This document shows positions 17,767-26,747 of a stretch of 64,000 nucleotides of DNA, piece by piece. This DNA is from Candidatus Electrothrix aestuarii (GTDB taxonomy: Bacteria; Desulfobacterota; Desulfobulbia; Desulfobulbales; Desulfobulbaceae). The notes under the pieces were generated by a model. It was not told where the DNA came from and did not search any database. It saw only the letters and a list, made by a program, of their open reading frames with translations. Numbering within the stretch: the stretch's first letter is position 1; each line of letters opens with the position of its first letter. Location of the stretch: NCBI GenBank assembly GCA_032595685.2, contig CP159373.1, positions 3,189,907 to 3,253,906 on the forward strand, given 5' to 3'. The position numbers and the translations under genes are program-made.

Positions 17767-19995
17767 ATGAGGAGAAGAAACGTAGTGATCATAACGGGAA
17801 TGAGTTTTTTTATTATTAGCATATTGCCTCTTGTTCCCGGTTTAACTATTAAAATGGCAGAAGCTGCAAACAAAACTTTGCTTGCACAAATGCAAGCTCT
17901 TTCTCCTTCATCTGAAGGGATCCAAATGGTCCAGGCTGCTACTCCTGAAAGCAGCTTATGGAAAGGTCATACGCAGACTGGTCTGCGTAGCCGGGCCATA
18001 GCACTGAATCCTCAGCTTCATGCAGAGAAACCATTCAGCAAAGGAACCAAACTTGTTACCCAGCTTTTTGATGATTTCAAGATCGAAGCAAATGTGCTGC
18101 GTTCTACCCGTAACAGCAAAGGGGTAACTGTAACGACAGCAAAAATTGTTGGATCCCAATGGGGCAGGGTTTTTATTGCCTCATCCAACGGAAAGGTCAG
18201 GACGAAAATACTGGATCCTGAACAAAATAAGATTTTTTCCATTGAATATAATCAAGAGAATGGTCTTCATTATGCTGTGGAACTTGACCCAAATTTATTC
18301 CAAGACGGTGACGACCAGGTTGACGTCGTTCAACCTCCTGCCGAGACACTCATTAATAATGAACAGAGCATCTCGCAGATGCTGGGCGTTCTTCCAGTAG
18401 AAGACGACGAAAGTACAGATACAAGCACCGTGGTGGATGTGATGGTTGTCTACTCCAATGACGCGCTCACCTATGCAGGCAGTGTTGATGAGATAAATAA
18501 TATTATAGCCTTGGGTATAGCTATAGCCAATGATGCCCATGAGACCACGAATACAGGGATATTTCTCCACTTGGTGCATTCTGCCCAAGTGAATTATACC
18601 GATTCTGGAAGTCGCTCTATCGATTTAGATCGCTTGTATGAAACCAGTGATGGCTATATGGATGATGTCCATACCCTGAGAGACGCCTATGGTGCTGATT
18701 TTGTTTCTCTCATGGTTGGTGATTATGGTTCTGGAGGCACTGGCTATGTTCTGACTTCTTCTTCCGGTAGTGCTTCTATCGCCTTGAATGTTATTAATTC
18801 TTCGGTTTTTGACAGCTACACCCCAGCCCACGAAATTGGTCATAATATGGGCTTGAGTCATGCAAAGGATCAAAGCTCCCAACCAGGCCCAACCGATTGG
18901 GACATAGACGCCTATAGCTTTGCTGAGAGTTCCGCAGGTTGGCATTGGCACCCTGATGCAGGCCAGAGTGGCTACAGCAGCATTATGGCGTATACCAGTG
19001 GAAGCTATTATAGCGATGGATTAAGTCATACACGAGTGGGGTTGTTTTCTGATCCAAATATTACTTATGAGGGGCTGCCCTGTGGTCATGCAGATGATGG
19101 CTATAATGCTTTGGTTTTACGATCACTAAAAAATGTTTATGCTGCTTATCGAGATCGTCCCATAAGTGCCAACTCCGTTGTCGTGGATTCACCCAATGGC
19201 GGTGAAAGCTTTGCAGCAGGGAGTACCCAATACATTCAATGGAACTCAGATGGAGTATCAGGAAACGTAAAGATTGAACTTCTTGATAATGGGAGTGTGG
19301 ATCAGGTCATTGCTGCGAGTACCTTGAATGATCGGGTTTATTCCTGGACACTGCCAAGCAATATAAGCGGTAAAAATTATACCATACGGATTAGCAGCCT
19401 TGATGGCTCCATTTCTGATACCAGTGATGCTGTTTTTTCCATCAAGTCTGTTGTATATGAGCATACTATGGATACTGACCCTGGCTACACCACAGAAAGC
19501 GAGTGGGAGTTTGGGGCACCCAGTGGGAATAATCCAACCTATGGTGGGGCTGATGCTGCCTATACAGGAACAAATATCTATGATACTGACCTTGACAGCG
19601 TTATGTTTTCAACAGGTTATATGACGTCAACAGCCTTTGATTGCAGTGACTATGAAGATATAGAACTCTCTTTTATGGGATGGTTTTCAGTAGCAAGCGG
19701 ATATAATGCAACCGTTGAGGTTTCAAATGATAATGTCAACTGGACAACCCTTTATTCTATCTCAGACGTATGGACAACCGATTGGCAAGAATATACTTTT
19801 GATATTTCCAGCTATGCTGATGAACAGGCAACGGTCTATGTCCGCTGGGGACATGTTGCCACCAGTGGTGGTTCCAATTATAGTGGAATGTCGGTGGATG
19901 ATGTGAAAATCATCGGGGTGAACAAAGCAACAGCTGTATCTTCTTCCACAGGCAGTGTCGTTCCTGCCCTCATGTTGTTATTAATGTCAAATTAG
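17767..19995 (+). CDS. Secreted zinc metalloprotease (reprolysin-like M12/M72 type) with C-terminal beta domains
   Basis: 742-aa exported protease. A signal peptide covers about residues 1-33. A propeptide-like region follows to about 210. The catalytic domain has the zinc site HEIGHNMGLSHA at residue 355 and a Met-turn-like SIMAYTS about 45 residues later. Then come an Ig-like domain starting near PNGGESFAAGST (residue 475) and a jelly-roll/MAM-like domain with many aromatics (about 560-720). The tail SSSTGSVVPALMLLLMSN is a short hydrophobic end that resembles a cut-down sorting or anchor signal. AAGGAGG lies 9 nt before the ATG at 17767; an ATG at 17746 has no such site. TTGACA lies at 17694. 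Confidence 0.87.
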   Translation: MRRRNVVIITGMSFFIISILPLVPGLTIKMAEAANKTLLAQMQALSPSSEGIQMVQAATPESSLWKGHTQTGLRSRAIALNPQLHAEKPFSKGTKLVTQLFDDFKIEANVLRSTRNSKGVTVTTAKIVGSQWGRVFIASSNGKVRTKILDPEQNKIFSIEYNQENGLHYAVELDPNLFQDGDDQVDVVQPPAETLINNEQSISQMLGVLPVEDDESTDTSTVVDVMVVYSNDALTYAGSVDEINNIIALGIAIANDAHETTNTGIFLHLVHSAQVNYTDSGSRSIDLDRLYETSDGYMDDVHTLRDAYGADFVSLMVGDYGSGGTGYVLTSSSGSASIALNVINSSVFDSYTPAHEIGHNMGLSHAKDQSSQPGPTDWDIDAYSFAESSAGWHWHPDAGQSGYSSIMAYTSGSYYSDGLSHTRVGLFSDPNITYEGLPCGHADDGYNALVLRSLKNVYAAYRDRPISANSVVVDSPNGGESFAAGSTQYIQWNSDGVSGNVKIELLDNGSVDQVIAASTLNDRVYSWTLPSNISGKNYTIRISSLDGSISDTSDAVFSIKSVVYEHTMDTDPGYTTESEWEFGAPSGNNPTYGGADAAYTGTNIYDTDLDSVMFSTGYMTSTAFDCSDYEDIELSFMGWFSVASGYNATVEVSNDNVNWTTLYSISDVWTTDWQEYTFDISSYADEQATVYVRWGHVATSGGSNYSGMSVDDVKIIGVNKATAVSSSTGSVVPALMLLLMSN

Positions 19996-20029
19996 AATGT
20001 TGGTATAGAATAGAAGGGTGCCGCTGAGC

Positions 20030-20137
20030 GGTAAGTACCCGACTAAATATAATCGACACTCCAGATTGGCTGCCGAACCGATTTATCGGCATGTTAGAGC
20101 ATAAGAAGTGTCGATTATTTAAGGGTGACTACTTACC
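20030..20137. repeat. Long imperfect inverted repeat
   Basis: Arms 20030-20062 and 20104-20137 pair over most of their length, including AATCGACACT (20051-20060) with AGTGTCGATT (20107-20116) and GGTAAGTA with TACTTACC at the outer ends. A small inner hairpin (GCCGA...TCGGC, about 20072-20090) sits in the loop. It lies between the protease and the convergent two-CW gene. No T-run follows, and it resembles a small non-autonomous element or large cruciform. Confidence 0.5.
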
Positions 20138-20160
20138 CTGTGCTTCAAGGCGTACTGAAT

Positions 20161-20511
20161 TCAGGCTGTGTCATCTGAATGAGCTGTAACAGTAGCAATA
20201 ACTTCCCGCAATTTTTGCACGATTTCCACGGTTCCCTTAAAATCATTCTGTTCTTCAGCGAGCACCTGTTCAAAGAACTCACAGTCATAACAGCTGGTAC
20301 TTACGGTGCGGGCAAAACTCCCCTGAACTTTTTCGGCAGGACCGGACATGGTGCCGGTCAGTGCCCAGCAGGCACGCCCTCCATTGATCCCGTTATTTAT
20401 CCCATTGATGGCTATGATGGTGGATGCCGGACAAATGCCCTGTGAACTGACCTGATCGCCACCAGGCTGACGACCGCACTTTTTTACTTCCCAGCAATTT
20501 TTTTTTCGCAC
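20161..20511 (-). CDS. Two-CW domain protein (Cys-rich)
   Basis: 116-aa protein with two CW pairs and five more cysteines: NCWEVKKCGRQPGG at the N-terminus, GICPA, GGRACWALTG in the middle, and SCYDCEFFEQVLAEE before a helical tail. This pattern belongs to small two-CW proteins found near signalling genes in delta-proteobacteria-like groups; a metal or cluster site is likely but not proved. No signal peptide. It is the last gene of the eight-gene minus-strand block and follows a Roadblock gene by about 24 nt. Confidence 0.7.
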   Translation of the reverse strand: MRKKNCWEVKKCGRQPGGDQVSSQGICPASTIIAINGINNGINGGRACWALTGTMSGPAEKVQGSFARTVSTSCYDCEFFEQVLAEEQNDFKGTVEIVQKLREVIATVTAHSDDTA

Positions 20512-20535
20512 TCGGGTCTCCTTACTTGCAGGGAA

Positions 20536-21018
20536 TTACCTTTCATTTTGAGAAAGCAATGTGTCTAAGGTACTGGTTATGTTCTCGTTATCCAGGGACG
20601 TGTTGAGCTCCTGAAGGCTATTGGGAGATAAACGAAAGTCTTCTGCCAACAGTTCGACAACATTACCTATTTCAATTCTTGCTATGCCGAAACTGTTGGG
20701 GTTATCAATCAGGAGGATAAGATGTATATGGCATTTTCCGGGTTCTGCCCCGAGAGGATTATGCCCCTCATTGAGGCAACGGGCTAAGACTAAAGCCTTT
20801 TCTGTATGCATAAAGGTCAAATGACTGCGACCCAACCCCATATCTCGTGAGGCCTTTTCCGCTGTCCGCAGTACATTATTGGCAAGGAAGGCGATCAGTT
20901 CAATATCTATATCCGAAGGATCGCATTTTTGCAGGATACGACCATTGGGGGTTAAGACTGCGGCCCCGACAAAACCATCAATCTCTGCAAGCTGGCAGAG
21001 TTTTTCCTGAATTTTCAT
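20536..21018 (-). CDS. Roadblock/LC7-like domain protein
   Basis: About 160 aa from the ATG at 21018. The fold signature is a helix (KIQEKLCQLAEI), a strand pair (FVGAAVLTPNGRILQ), a long helix (ELIAFLANNVLRTAEKASRDM) and two strands (HLTFMHTEKALVLARCL, HIHLILLI), as in Roadblock/LC7 proteins such as MglB that regulate small Ras-like GTPases. Start is uncertain: a GTG at 21054 would add 12 residues, but its GAGGA touches the codon, and the ATG lacks a ribosome-binding site. No MglA-type GTPase is in the window. It lies 79 nt after a second Roadblock gene. Confidence 0.7.
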   Translation of the reverse strand: MKIQEKLCQLAEIDGFVGAAVLTPNGRILQKCDPSDIDIELIAFLANNVLRTAEKASRDMGLGRSHLTFMHTEKALVLARCLNEGHNPLGAEPGKCHIHLILLIDNPNSFGIARIEIGNVVELLAEDFRLSPNSLQELNTSLDNENITSTLDTLLSQNER

Positions 21019-21097
21019 AACAGCATTGATGAGGAGAGGGCCTCTTGAGGCCACTCCTCAGAAAAAGATTATTAGAAGAAGAAGGAACCCGTGCAGA

Positions 21098-21499
21098 TTA
21101 GGCCAAGGCCTCTGCTGGATAATATTGCGTCATAATTTCCAGAAGCTCTGCCTCAAAGGATTGCATAATCATCTTGGTCCTTCCCAACCACTCGTTACGG
21201 TCAGTCATAACAAAGAGGAAAAAAGAGAGGTTGTTCAGGTCTCTGATAATGAAATGGTATTGTGCTGTGCTAATGATAATGTCATCCGTTTTCTCTTTAT
21301 GAGCAAGGAGCTTGATTGCCTTACGATTTGATTTTACGATGGAAGAAAGATAGGCTGCGGCGGCACCTGCTTCAATTTCCGGTTGTACACTAAGCTCAGC
21401 CAAGGAAAGGCCATCATCGCAGTTCACCACAGCAGCGGCCAAAAAACCAGGAAGATCCTTTCTCAGTCGTTCGAGTAAGGGAGGGAGTTGCTTTATCAT
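21098..21499 (-). CDS. Roadblock/LC7-like domain protein
   Basis: 133-aa protein with the same fold order as its neighbour: helix (LPPLLERLRKDL), strands (FLAAAVVNCDDGLSLAE), helix (GAAAAYLSSIVKSNRKAIKLL), strands (DDIIISTAQYHFIIRDL, SFFLFVMT) and a C-terminal helix. It is a divergent paralogue of the next gene and of the C-terminal domain of the regulator at 24479-25609. Three Roadblock modules in one block suggest homo- or heterodimers that sense or gate a GTPase or polarity system encoded elsewhere. That is inference. Confidence 0.75.
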   Translation of the reverse strand: MIKQLPPLLERLRKDLPGFLAAAVVNCDDGLSLAELSVQPEIEAGAAAAYLSSIVKSNRKAIKLLAHKEKTDDIIISTAQYHFIIRDLNNLSFFLFVMTDRNEWLGRTKMIMQSFEAELLEIMTQYYPAEALA

Positions 21500-21583
21500 C
21501 GGATTGATTCGGTCAAAGGATTAAAGTCGTATAAGACGGTATGTTGTTTATCTTTTTACTGCGTTCTGCTGGTGCGAGGCGAT

Positions 21584-22366
21584 CTATCCTTTTTCCTTGC
21601 TGAATAAGGGAAATTGGCGGACCGGATGCTCACGGTATGTATTCAGCGTTCTGGCATCAAACATGAAGCCAGTCCTTCCTGGGAGGCCATCGGTGATAGC
21701 CGATCTTCCAAAGGTTTTTCGCAGGAAAAGATAACGTGATGAGAAAAAGAGGGCGCCCAGCTCGCTGCACCAATGCACTGAAACAGGATTTTTGTACTTT
21801 AACAGAAAAACAGAGTAGGGCAAAGCGGGATTGACATAAAGAATAACATAGGAACCAATGACCTCTTGGGAGATCTTATAGAGCCTGTCGCTGTAGCTGG
21901 GTTGATTCATAGCACCTGAAATACTGTCAAGCAGCGCGATCACTGCCTCGCTGTCCACGGAGCCGATTCGGTCGCCATCTATGATCTGTTGAGCGAAGAT
22001 ATTGTCATCATTCGTGATTGTTCCGTTATGAACACCGATGATGTCGCCTCGAATAATGGGGTGGTTATTGACGTTTTTTTGCGGAGAGCCCTTCGTTGGC
22101 TCTCTGGTATGGCCGAGCATAACCGTTGTTTTTTCAGAAAGAGAACGCAATACCCGAAGATATCCTGGTGAGTGGACGAATTGGCTCGCTGTTACCGGAG
22201 CCTTATTTACCCGTATACTGGAGTCCTTATTCAGGAGGGCGATGCCGCTTGCCTCCCGGCCGCGTTGTTCATTGGCGAGTAGGTTTTCGGTGAACAACTC
22301 TTGTATTCTGTGGAGTTGGGCAGAAGTTCTGCCAGGACTGATGAGTATGCCATTAATTCCGCACAT
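21584..22366 (-). CDS. Class II glutamine amidotransferase-like protein
   Basis: 260-aa Ntn-hydrolase of the GATase-II type. The protein begins MCGING, so after Met removal Cys1 is the nucleophile. Other family marks are RGREASGIAL, LGHTREPTKGS and the NNHPI...GVHNGTITND segment. The enzyme frees ammonia from glutamine. It has no synthetase or isomerase domain fused, so it must pass ammonia to a partner, and the GCS-like ligase gene 36 nt upstream is the obvious candidate. Class II amidotransferases linked to GS/GCS-fold amidoligases are known in other bacteria, where the products are mostly uncharacterised. Confidence 0.85.
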   Translation of the reverse strand: MCGINGILISPGRTSAQLHRIQELFTENLLANEQRGREASGIALLNKDSSIRVNKAPVTASQFVHSPGYLRVLRSLSEKTTVMLGHTREPTKGSPQKNVNNHPIIRGDIIGVHNGTITNDDNIFAQQIIDGDRIGSVDSEAVIALLDSISGAMNQPSYSDRLYKISQEVIGSYVILYVNPALPYSVFLLKYKNPVSVHWCSELGALFFSSRYLFLRKTFGRSAITDGLPGRTGFMFDARTLNTYREHPVRQFPLFSKEKG

Positions 22367-22402
22367 TATATTTTTTATAGATATTTTTAACTGGCTATAT
22401 AG

Positions 22403-23692
22403 TCAGCGGAGAAAAACCATACTCCCCAGTTCTTCCTGCCAAACCGGAGAACGATTTTTGTAATTCTGCAGACGTTTGTTGATTTCAGCTGTTGGCAAGT
22501 GGAGAAATTGTGCGGCTGATTCAATCCAGCAGTTTTGGTCGCTAATACCTATCAGTAAACCTAACTCAATGACCTTAATAAGCTCATAATCAGTATTGTC
22601 CAGAGTTGGTTGCGGGTTGATATGGCTGAGGAGCTCATCTTCAATTTCCTTCCAGCGTTGCCCTTTGGCTCTTCGAAGAGAAATAGGCTCAAGGGCTAAT
22701 TGCTGTAGCACGACTTCACTGGGATTGTCAAGAAGGAGAAAAATAGACTTGAGGAATAAAAGGAGTTGCTTGGCATTGCTCTGATATTTTTCCAGGATGA
22801 TGTCGTCAATAGCACTGGTGTCACTGGTTGCCAGCTTCCCCTCGTTATTGCTGATCATATCCATCAAGTTCTTATTGTCGTCCATCAGCGAACCGATGTC
22901 AGCCTGAAGGAGGCCGAATTTAGATATCTCAACGGCCTTGAGCAGCATGGTCATGAAGAGGAAAACTTTTGCAGTGATAGATACCGGGCAGAGATCACCG
23001 TCTGGAAAACGAAATTCCAGGTGAAAGTTGGAAATATTGCCAGCTTCTCCGAAACGAACATGCTCAATGTTAAAAAAGTTCTGATGCTCGGGTACTTCCA
23101 GGCTTTTTTTCAGGGTAGCCTGAATCTTTTGCATGGAATGTTTTACCGGGGACAGCCGCATAAATTCCTGATGTGCGTTATGCTGTCTTCGTCGACAGAG
23201 TTCCTGGCGATTTTTCCCCCCGGAAGTGAGAAATTTGAGGCCAGGAGAAAAAATTCGGGCCATATTCCAGAGATTTGCCAGAACGATTTCAGGAACCTCT
23301 TCTGCCAGGCCTGTTCCGAGGATATGAAAATGGAGGCCGCAGGTGGGCCGCATCCTGATTTTTTCTGCCAGCAGAGGGAGGATGATGTGCTGGTACTGAT
23401 TGAGCAAGGCCTCCCAGTGAGGATGCCGTCCGATAACCAGAATCTCTACGCCGCAATGCTCCTTAATAACATCATATACTCCTAGCTCCCCGAGCTGATT
23501 CATATTGCCTGAGGGGTGCAGAGCCTGTTCTATGCGAGGTTGGAAATCTTCGCGGAGCACACCTTTTGGAAGGGCAAATTCCAGCTCTGTACCGATCTTG
23601 ACGGTTCTATACAAGAGGTCCTGGAAATAACGGGCATCCGGTAAGGTCAGGCTGTCGGGACGGCTGAGAAAAGCAGGAAGGAAATTTTGCAT
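22403..23692 (-). CDS. GCS/glutamine synthetase-fold carboxylate-amine ligase (putative amidoligase)
   Basis: 429-aa protein. Motifs of the glutamate-cysteine ligase / amidoligase superfamily are visible: KIGTELEFALP near residue 32 (metal-binding Glu pair), TCGLHFHI near residue 120 (ATP/metal His), and NFHLEFRFPDGDLCP near residue 220 (Glu-x-Arg). Such enzymes use ATP to join a carboxylate to an amine or ammonia. The C-terminal part (about 300-429) is helical and unfamiliar. It sits 36 nt before the class II glutamine amidotransferase, which could supply ammonia. The substrate may be a small molecule or a protein side chain; nothing in the sequence decides. Confidence 0.65.
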   Translation of the reverse strand: MQNFLPAFLSRPDSLTLPDARYFQDLLYRTVKIGTELEFALPKGVLREDFQPRIEQALHPSGNMNQLGELGVYDVIKEHCGVEILVIGRHPHWEALLNQYQHIILPLLAEKIRMRPTCGLHFHILGTGLAEEVPEIVLANLWNMARIFSPGLKFLTSGGKNRQELCRRRQHNAHQEFMRLSPVKHSMQKIQATLKKSLEVPEHQNFFNIEHVRFGEAGNISNFHLEFRFPDGDLCPVSITAKVFLFMTMLLKAVEISKFGLLQADIGSLMDDNKNLMDMISNNEGKLATSDTSAIDDIILEKYQSNAKQLLLFLKSIFLLLDNPSEVVLQQLALEPISLRRAKGQRWKEIEDELLSHINPQPTLDNTDYELIKVIELGLLIGISDQNCWIESAAQFLHLPTAEINKRLQNYKNRSPVWQEELGSMVFLR

Positions 23693-23817
23693 AAAAGCTG
23701 CGCGCAGGGCAGTACATACAAAGGTATAATCAAAGAATGCCGAAGAAGTGATGGGTAGAAAGAATATCTGGGCTGAGCCGTCACTTCCTCGGTGTTCTGG
23801 TTCGTTCTAGTGTACTA

Positions 23818-24294
23818 TCAATGCTCTATCAGCGTAAAGGTAATGGTCGAGCCGTGTGTCTCCGGGATAGGTGCAATAGCCTTTTGCGCTGGTTTACCCA
23901 TCCGGATAAGAGCAGCCTGGCAGACGTTCATGATGGGACAAGTAAAAGGGATTTCTACGCCGGTCTTCAAAATGGACTGGGTGAGATTCCAGCCCTGGCA
24001 GTGGTTAACAGTCAGAGCAATTTTATTACCATCCTGTTCTGTGGTAAAAGATTCGATAAAACCCATTTCGTCGGCAAAGATACGGCCAATTTCGGTGATA
24101 ACATTTTTGGGATCTTCGCCTTCAACCTCAAGGCCCATTTCTTGCTCCATGATCTCCAGTGTTGATTTACCAACCTCGCTCATGGTGGCAAAAGCTGTTT
24201 CGCCGAATAAATCGTATAAGGCCTTGGCCATGCCTGATATCATCAAGGTCATCAGGCGCATCATATTTTTTTTCTTTTGTTCTTCAGTAGCCAT
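23818..24294 (-). CDS. Conserved hypothetical protein
   Basis: 158-aa soluble protein. It begins with a charged helix (ATEEQKKKNMMRLMTLMISGMAKAL), then an alternating helix/strand region with EIGRIFADEMGF and ALTVNHCQGW, and a C-terminal part with TCPIMNVCQAALIRMGK and a beta-rich end. The two Cys near residue 120 could bind a metal. The layout is reminiscent of V4R/hydrocarbon-binding domains, but I am not confident. GGGGAG lies 7-8 nt before the ATG. It sits between the REC-DUF4388-Roadblock regulator and the ligase in the same co-directional block. Confidence 0.55.
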   Translation of the reverse strand: MATEEQKKKNMMRLMTLMISGMAKALYDLFGETAFATMSEVGKSTLEIMEQEMGLEVEGEDPKNVITEIGRIFADEMGFIESFTTEQDGNKIALTVNHCQGWNLTQSILKTGVEIPFTCPIMNVCQAALIRMGKPAQKAIAPIPETHGSTITFTLIEH

Positions 24295-24478
24295 AAGGAT
24301 CTCCCCACTTCTTCATTCCTGGATGTAAAGACACCGGTTAGGTCGGCGGCCTTGCTTATACTTTGATCGTGTCGGTGTGCCGGGAACTGCGCGTGGCGCT
24401 GTTCTGAGATCGGTCTATACTATATACCTTACTACCTTACTACCTTACACACCGTGCTAACGATATTGTTCTGCTGTA

Positions 24479-25609
24479 TTATAATGATTTGCGAAGTTGG
24501 TCAAGATACCGTTGAGCAACCAGCCGGACATTCCCCAGGGTGCCATCTCTGCTCACAGCGATGCCAACATAGTATTGAGGAGTGATAAATCTGGTAAGTA
24601 TCCAGGCGTTTTGTGATTGCACCAGATTTTCTTCAAAATCACCCATTCCCTGCAGAGAGTCAACAGATTTTTCAACGAGTTTCATGACCATAGCAAATTT
24701 GGCTGAAAATGCCTCAACATCTGTTCCGGTCGGATTATGCAGGGCAATTGTGATACCGTCCATACCTGTTACTTGAATTGCAAGGACGCCGTCCATTTCG
24801 CCAGCCATTTCTTTAAGTAGCTCTTTGATTCCGGCCATTTTTTTTTCTCCTGTAGGTTGTTGTTGCTTCTTTTTCTGTTGTTGTATACGAATAAATTCCT
24901 GTTTGACCAAATCCAGTGGCTTTTCTTCTTTGACTGTATCCTTACGGTGTGCGGCCTCAAGAAGAAGCGACATCAGCTCGGACTGGATTTTGGGCTCCGG
25001 CAGAGGGGGAGAGAGTTTTTTCATGCTGAGACAAACATTCTCCCAGGTCAGCATCTCAAAAGCCGCTTCTTCAGCAATAAGATGATCATACTGCGCATCA
25101 ATGAGCTTGCCGTCTGCAAAAAAAAGAAAACCTACCTTGCCGTTGGGATGGGCCACCTTTAATGCCGCTGTTTTTTGTTCCATAGCGACAATTTGCAGGA
25201 AATTAGACAGGGTAATACCTGCAAGCCCGTCATTCCGATGCTCATGAAGATCTAGGGCTCTATTGATGGCCTGTTCCAAGGCATCAATATCCAGAGGTTT
25301 TTCAAGGACCTCCATAGTTCCGGCTTTTTTCAGCTGTTGTTCCATGACGGGTGTCCCAAAGGCGGTCATGACGATATTGGGAACCTTGGGAAAGGTTTCT
25401 GTCATGGCTGCCAGCAGTTCGACGCCATCCATAACAGGCATCCTCAGGTCGGTAACTACAAGATCCATTGGATTTCTTGACAGGATATCCAGGGCCTCTC
25501 TGCCATTATGGGCCGTGGTTATCTGGAAACGGTCGTTTTTTTCAAAGCCGTAACTGATGCTTAAGAGCAGTTCCGGCTCATCGTCAACAATGAGTACTTG
25601 TTGTTTCAT
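24479..25609 (-). CDS. Response regulator with DUF4388 (PATAN-like) and C-terminal Roadblock domain
   Basis: 376-aa three-domain protein. REC domain, residues 1-120: VLIVDDEPELL, phospho-acceptor Asp in VVTDLRMP near residue 55, Thr in IVMTAFGT, Lys in LEKPLD. A DUF4388-type domain follows (about 130-230: ITLSNFLQIVAMEQKTAALKV, FFADGKLIDAQY). After a Gln/Lys-rich linker comes a Roadblock/LC7 domain (about 260-376). The family is typical of Desulfobacterota and Myxococcota signalling. It is a paralogue of the upstream gene plus the extra Roadblock domain. It probably takes phosphate from the divergent histidine kinase at 26748, by proximity only. Confidence 0.85.
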   Translation of the reverse strand: MKQQVLIVDDEPELLLSISYGFEKNDRFQITTAHNGREALDILSRNPMDLVVTDLRMPVMDGVELLAAMTETFPKVPNIVMTAFGTPVMEQQLKKAGTMEVLEKPLDIDALEQAINRALDLHEHRNDGLAGITLSNFLQIVAMEQKTAALKVAHPNGKVGFLFFADGKLIDAQYDHLIAEEAAFEMLTWENVCLSMKKLSPPLPEPKIQSELMSLLLEAAHRKDTVKEEKPLDLVKQEFIRIQQQKKKQQQPTGEKKMAGIKELLKEMAGEMDGVLAIQVTGMDGITIALHNPTGTDVEAFSAKFAMVMKLVEKSVDSLQGMGDFEENLVQSQNAWILTRFITPQYYVGIAVSRDGTLGNVRLVAQRYLDQLRKSL

Positions 25610-25662
25610 GGAGTAGGGTGTGACTGTATCGGTTCCAGATCTTGTCCCAGACCTGAGCTTGC

Positions 25663-26391
25663 CTATTTCTTTTTCTGGAGGCGGGTAAATTCCTGCCGGA
25701 CTTGGTCCAAGGGATGAACCTCACCATATTGTTCTTTATGATAGGGCATGCCAAAGAGGAGAGGCGTAAGTTGGGATTGCTCATCGTTTTCTCTGGTGAC
25801 TGGGCAGAATTCTTTCATGCTGAGTTTGATTCTGTTCCATTCCAGCATTTCCAGTACAGCCTCGTCTCCAGTTTGCTCGCCTTGCTCCGCATCAATGAGG
25901 TAACCTTTACGGAAAAAGAAACTCCCGTGTTCCTCCTTCTTATTAAATACCTTGAGATGAACGGTTTTTTTCTCCATTGCGACCAGCTGAAGAAAGATAT
26001 CCAGGTTGGGACCTCCTTCCTGCGTTTGATAGAAATCTAAAGCTGTGGTAATTGCCTGCTCAAGTGTTTCGATATCTAAAGGTTTTTCCAGAAGATTGAG
26101 GGTGCCCGCCTTTTTTAACTGCTGTTCCATTTTTGATGTCCCAAAGGCAGTCATGACAATGCTGGGAATTTCAGGAAAGGATTGGCTCATGGCTGCCAGG
26201 AGCTCTATCCCGTCCATCTGCGGCATCCTGAGGTCTGTTACCACTAAGTCAACAATATTATTTTCGAGCAGATCAAGAGCCTCTCTGCCGTTTCCAGCAG
26301 TCATCAGCTGGAAATGCGGATTATTTTCAAATCCTGCCTGGACAGTGAGGAGAAGGTCTGGTTCATCATCGACTATTAAAACGTTTTTCAT
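25663..26391 (-). CDS. Response regulator with DUF4388 (PATAN-like) domain
   Basis: 242-aa protein from the ATG at 26391: REC domain (VLIVDDEPDLLL, VVTDLRMP, IVMTAFGT, LEKPLD) and a DUF4388-type domain (NLDIFLQLVAMEKKTVHLKV, FRKGYLIDAE), ending in EFTRLQKKK, the point where its neighbour continues into a Roadblock domain. The two share long identical stretches (such as DLVVTDLRMP and MTAFGT), so a tandem duplication is likely. A longer frame from 26424 is open, but neither start has a strong ribosome-binding site. The gene is divergent from the hybrid kinase. Confidence 0.83.
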   Translation of the reverse strand: MKNVLIVDDEPDLLLTVQAGFENNPHFQLMTAGNGREALDLLENNIVDLVVTDLRMPQMDGIELLAAMSQSFPEIPSIVMTAFGTSKMEQQLKKAGTLNLLEKPLDIETLEQAITTALDFYQTQEGGPNLDIFLQLVAMEKKTVHLKVFNKKEEHGSFFFRKGYLIDAEQGEQTGDEAVLEMLEWNRIKLSMKEFCPVTRENDEQSQLTPLLFGMPYHKEQYGEVHPLDQVRQEFTRLQKKK

Positions 26392-26747
26392 GAATTTTTT
26401 TCTGGATGTTTCATTGGCCTGCATGCACGAACATAAAAATATACATGCAGAAAGGTATTTTTATCAAGAGTACCGCAGAACCCGTAGGGAGGGGGCTTTC
26501 TGTCTTGACTTGGGAGACGAATAAATCTTGTTTCTCTAAACATTCCATGTTAGCAATAACAGAGTCTGAAATAAACAAAAAAATGTATTGTCAGTCCGGT
26601 GAGATGCCATCTTAAATGCTGTGCTCTGCCTGGGCTTGTACTACGGATTGGTTGTTAGGTGTGTTTTAAGTAAATGTTTTCTTTGTAAATAAATATTACC
26701 GGAACCCGAATTCCTCTCCTTTCTGCTCTCTCCTTTTTTTGCATACT
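26392..26747. promoter_or_regulatory. Divergent promoter region of the Roadblock block and the hybrid kinase
   Basis: About 350 bp between divergent signalling genes. It must hold promoters in both directions. I did not find a clear -35/-10 pair or an operator. Confidence 0.4.

Noticed and set aside
22766-23485. 239-aa plus-strand frame opposite the GCS-like ligase
   Set aside because: Antisense to a gene with recognisable motifs and operon context; no ribosome-binding site.
24424-24450. Short TTACTACC direct repeats upstream of the 376-aa regulator's stop
   Set aside because: Only three short units downstream of one gene and upstream of another; likely simple sequence with no support as a regulatory element.
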